Below are positions 61,906 to 64,000 of a stretch of 64,000 bases of DNA, one piece after another. Each line of letters begins with the position of its first letter. The stretch's first letter is position 1. Position numbers and translations under genes: made by a program. The stretch is from positions 1,295,194 to 1,359,193 of the forward strand of contig QANY01013583.1 in NCBI GenBank assembly GCA_003255025.1. Reading direction: 5' to 3'. This stretch comes from Datisca glomerata. Taxonomy: Eukaryota > Streptophyta > Magnoliopsida > Cucurbitales > Datiscaceae. Below the pieces are notes generated by a model. The model ran no database searches and was not told where the DNA came from. It was given only the letters and a program-made list of their open reading frames with translations.

Positions 61906-63117
61906 ATGGATGTCAAGTCAGCATTCTTGAATGGTGTGCTCGAAGAAGAGGTCTACATCGAACAACCACTCGGGTTCATGAAAATCGGAGAAGAGAAGAA
62001 GGTGCTAAAATTGAAGAAGGCGCTTTACAGGTTGAAGCAAGCACCACGAGCATGGAGTACACGTATCAATACATATTTCAAGGAGAACGGGTTCAAGCAA
62101 TGTCCCTACGAGCATGCCCTTTATGCAAAGAAGAATGGAGGTAACGTGTTATTTGTTGCTCTTTATGTCGATGACCTCATTTTTATGGGAAGCAATGATG
62201 AGATGATAGAAGAGTTTAAGGTTACAATGACACGGGAATTTGAGATGACAGATTTGGGCTTGATGAAGTTTTTCCTTGGTTTGGAGGTTAGACAAGTAGA
62301 GACGGATATTTTTGTATCACAGGAGACAGATGCAAAAGAGATTTTGAAGAAGTACAAGATAGAAAATTGCAACCCGGTATCAACACCAATGGAACCAGGT
62401 GCAAAACTCTCAAAGTTCGATGGAGGAGAACGTGTGGATGCGAGTAGATACCGGAGTTTGGTAGGAAGCCTTCGCTATCTCACATGCACAAGGTTGGATC
62501 TTTCATTAAGTGTCGGTATTATAAGTCGGTTCATGGAGGAGCCAGTTTATTCACATTGGAAGGCGGTGAAGCGAATCCTACGGTACATCCAAGGAACGGT
62601 GTCACTCGGGTTGTTCTACTCGAAAGCAGAAGATTACAAGTTGGTTGGTTACTCCGACAACGATTGGTGCGGAGACATAGATGATCGGAAAAGTACATCG
62701 GGATATGTGTTCTTTATGGGAGATACTGCATTTACTTGGCTTTCAAAGAAGCAACCGATCGTGACGCTCTCAACGTGTGAAGCTGAATATGTGGCAGCAT
62801 CTTGGTGTGTATGTCATGTGATATGGCTTAGAAATTTGTTGAGCAAGATGGAGCTAAAGCAACTAGCTGCAACCGTAATTCAAGTTGACAACAAATCAGC
62901 AATTGAGTTGGCAAAGAATCCAGTGAACCTTGAAAGAAGCAAACACATTGACGTTCATTTTCACTTTATCCGAGATCATGTGAAGGAAGGAAGTGTGGAA
63001 TTGGTGCATGTGGCAAGTCAGGATCAAGTTGCGGATATCTTCACAAAACCGCTACCGAAAGTACTTCTCGACAAATGCAAGAAAATGATTGGCATGACGG
63101 ATGGTAGAAGCATTTAA
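61906..63117 (+). CDS. Copia reverse transcriptase-RNase H, longest intact part
   Basis: An open frame of 403 codons and the longest in the window. It would be the C-terminal part of the polyprotein and copies element RNA into DNA. Residue 1 is internal to RT (MDVKSAFLNGVLEEEVYI), so it lacks the fingers region, cut off by the stop at 61882. YVDDLIFMG, the catalytic palm, is near residues 87-95. The connection includes RYLTCTRLDLSLSVGIISRF. The RNase H part has GYSDNDWCGDIDDRKSTSGY, then TLSTCEAEYVAAS and DNKSAIELAKNP. The end, HVASQDQVADIFTKPLPK, is the usual copia C-terminus. The frame ends at TAA 63115-63117, just before the polypurine tract. Confidence 0.9.
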   Translation: MDVKSAFLNGVLEEEVYIEQPLGFMKIGEEKKVLKLKKALYRLKQAPRAWSTRINTYFKENGFKQCPYEHALYAKKNGGNVLFVALYVDDLIFMGSNDEMIEEFKVTMTREFEMTDLGLMKFFLGLEVRQVETDIFVSQETDAKEILKKYKIENCNPVSTPMEPGAKLSKFDGGERVDASRYRSLVGSLRYLTCTRLDLSLSVGIISRFMEEPVYSHWKAVKRILRYIQGTVSLGLFYSKAEDYKLVGYSDNDWCGDIDDRKSTSGYVFFMGDTAFTWLSKKQPIVTLSTCEAEYVAASWCVCHVIWLRNLLSKMELKQLAATVIQVDNKSAIELAKNPVNLERSKHIDVHFHFIRDHVKEGSVELVHVASQDQVADIFTKPLPKVLLDKCKKMIGMTDGRSI

Positions 63118-63133
63118 GTTTATTGGGGAGTTT
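63118..63133 (+). other. Polypurine tract region
   Basis: tattggggagttt lies between the pol stop codon and the 3' LTR. It is shorter and less pure than those of the other copia elements here. Confidence 0.65.
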
Positions 63134-63369
63134 TATTGAATAAACATTAAATGTCATTTTTTAGTGGGTTTTAAATTTAGGAGTTAGAAAATATAAAAGG
63201 TCAAGAGTCTTTGTAGATGAAAGGCCAATGAGTGATAGATTTAATTATTTTTCAATTTTTTTTTGGAAAAGTAGAGTCTATATAAAGGTCTTGATGATTT
63301 CATTTGAAAATAGAAACTAAGAGAAATATAAAAGTTAAAGTATTACAAGTGAGTTTATTTGAGTTCTCA
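63134..63369 (+). repeat. 3' LTR of the 57.5-63.4 kb copia element
   Basis: 236 bp, starting tattgaataaac and ending gttctca, near-identical to 57476-57708 with about 11 substitutions and a few single-base indels. Confidence 0.9.
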
Positions 63370-63374
63370 TTTCC

Positions 63375-64000
63375 TAGGATACAGACGAGTTTTCCCTAGT
63401 CCAATTCCTCGATTCTTCTCAATAAATAGAGACATATTTCTCAGCAAAGTAAGTATATGGAATTTTCATGATATAAGTATCTAACATCATGCATATAATA
63501 TTATATTAAAATCACTTTGTTTATAAATTAAAAAAAATTATATAGGACATTATTTCCAACCCTCACAACAAAATATTGGGCCGACCTTGGATCCAAGTGA
63601 TAAAAGAAGTCCCCTCCACCTATCACCATCAGATAAAGTTGGCTACATCATAGGGCATTCAACAAAAAAAAAACTCACAGATTTTATAGTTAGTCAAATA
63701 TAATGATGATCTGAACTCATTATGAAAACTGTCTCCTTAAGATGAATTTATCTCCTTATAGGTACACAAGGTGTTGAGTAATCGTCTTCCAAGATAAGAC
63801 AAATCTTTTGTTCCTATAGAAGTAGCACTCCAATTGAAAGGAACTGACGAACGTAAATTTATCTTGTAATCACATACAACAGACCCAAATATAAGAGAGA
63901 GTATGAAATATGTTGGAAGAATGTGTTGTGAATCTTTTTACAACATGTAACCACTATATATAGGTTGATTCATGGCCATTCGAACCAACCTTTGGTTGCT
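63375..64000. other. LTR-like DNA on the right flank, no gene
   Basis: Near 63542-63560 the minus strand reads ggttggaaataatgtcctat, close to the start of the long copia LTR at 26981. The copia element probably landed in an older LTR. A ctatatatagg box lies near 63954. No coding frame was recognised. Confidence 0.35.

Larger units (their letters stand above)
59571..62253 (+). repeat. In-frame tandem duplication inside pol, unit about 1.34 kb
   Basis: Copy 1 is about 59571-60910 and copy 2 about 60911-62253. The block gatagaggtggcg starts at 59571 and again at 60910. The block gagatgacagat ends at 60912 and again at 62253. The unit therefore spans from the integrase D-E interval to the end of the reverse transcriptase and is close to 1341 bases, a multiple of three. 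At the junction EMTD (end of RT) is fused to RGGEYTST (integrase) in frame, with gat shared at the join. The copies differ by scattered substitutions and a few small indels. Confidence 0.95.
57476..63369 (+). mobile_element. Ty1/copia retrotransposon with internal pol duplication
   Basis: A structurally complete element flanked by identical TTTCC target duplications (57471-57475 and 63370-63374). It has two LTRs of 233 and 236 bp, a primer site, gag, protease, integrase, reverse transcriptase, RNase H and a polypurine tract. The LTRs differ at roughly 11 positions by eye, so it is fairly young compared with the others here. About 1.34 kb of pol is present twice. Several stop codons make it non-autonomous. 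Confidence 0.95.

Overview
The window is nuclear DNA of a flowering plant, most likely a eudicot. It is AT-rich and dominated by decayed transposable elements, with two intron-containing host genes: a class I HD-Zip transcription factor like Arabidopsis ATHB-21/-40/-53, and an FQR1/WrbA-type NAD(P)H quinone oxidoreductase. The retroelements use the plant initiator-Met tRNA primer site (tggtatcagagc). I cannot name the species.

Layout. 1-3.5 kb: an LTR-like stretch with a 61-bp tandem repeat, the 3' end of a hAT transposase, and a copia 3' end whose RNase H tail is tandemly duplicated, followed by one LTR. 3.6-5.7 kb (minus): the HD-Zip gene with three exons and a TATA box. 5.7-8.1 kb: noncoding DNA upstream of it. 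8.2-13.6 kb (plus): a copia element with LTRs, primer site, polypurine tract and a 5-bp target duplication. Its reverse transcriptase is missing and the gap holds an LTR-like piece and a non-autonomous CACTA transposon with two right ends. 13.6-19.5 kb: noncoding, with a (GA)n microsatellite. 19.5-24.3 kb (minus): a second copia element, full structure, broken genes. 25-30 kb (minus): a long copia LTR and a degraded pol. 30-33 kb: the left end of a CACTA-like element, TCTTGAAG-type repeats and a DUF1985 pseudogene.

34.0-36.5 kb (minus): the quinone reductase gene with two exons. 36.8-43.7 kb (minus): a degenerate Ty3/gypsy element resembling the Tat lineage. Its reverse transcriptase runs straight into a GAGCTC minisatellite, and four more unrelated tandem arrays lie between it and the LTR. 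43.7-49.9 kb: a mosaic of two related copia fragments with LTR pieces, one inverted. 50.4-52.3 kb: about three tandem copies of an LTR-like unit. 53.2-55.1 kb: an element with inverted repeats of roughly 350 bp. 55.2-55.8 kb: two exons of an OTU-type cysteine protease next to a CACTA right end. 57.5-63.4 kb (plus): the youngest-looking copia element, with matching TTTCC target duplications and an in-frame duplication of about 1.34 kb covering integrase and reverse transcriptase.

No RNA gene, CRISPR array or intact autonomous element was found. I saw no clear undescribed system. The most unusual points are the in-frame integrase-RT duplication, the gypsy element eroded into several minisatellites, the LTR tandem and inverted mosaics, and the OTU gene fragment between transposon ends.
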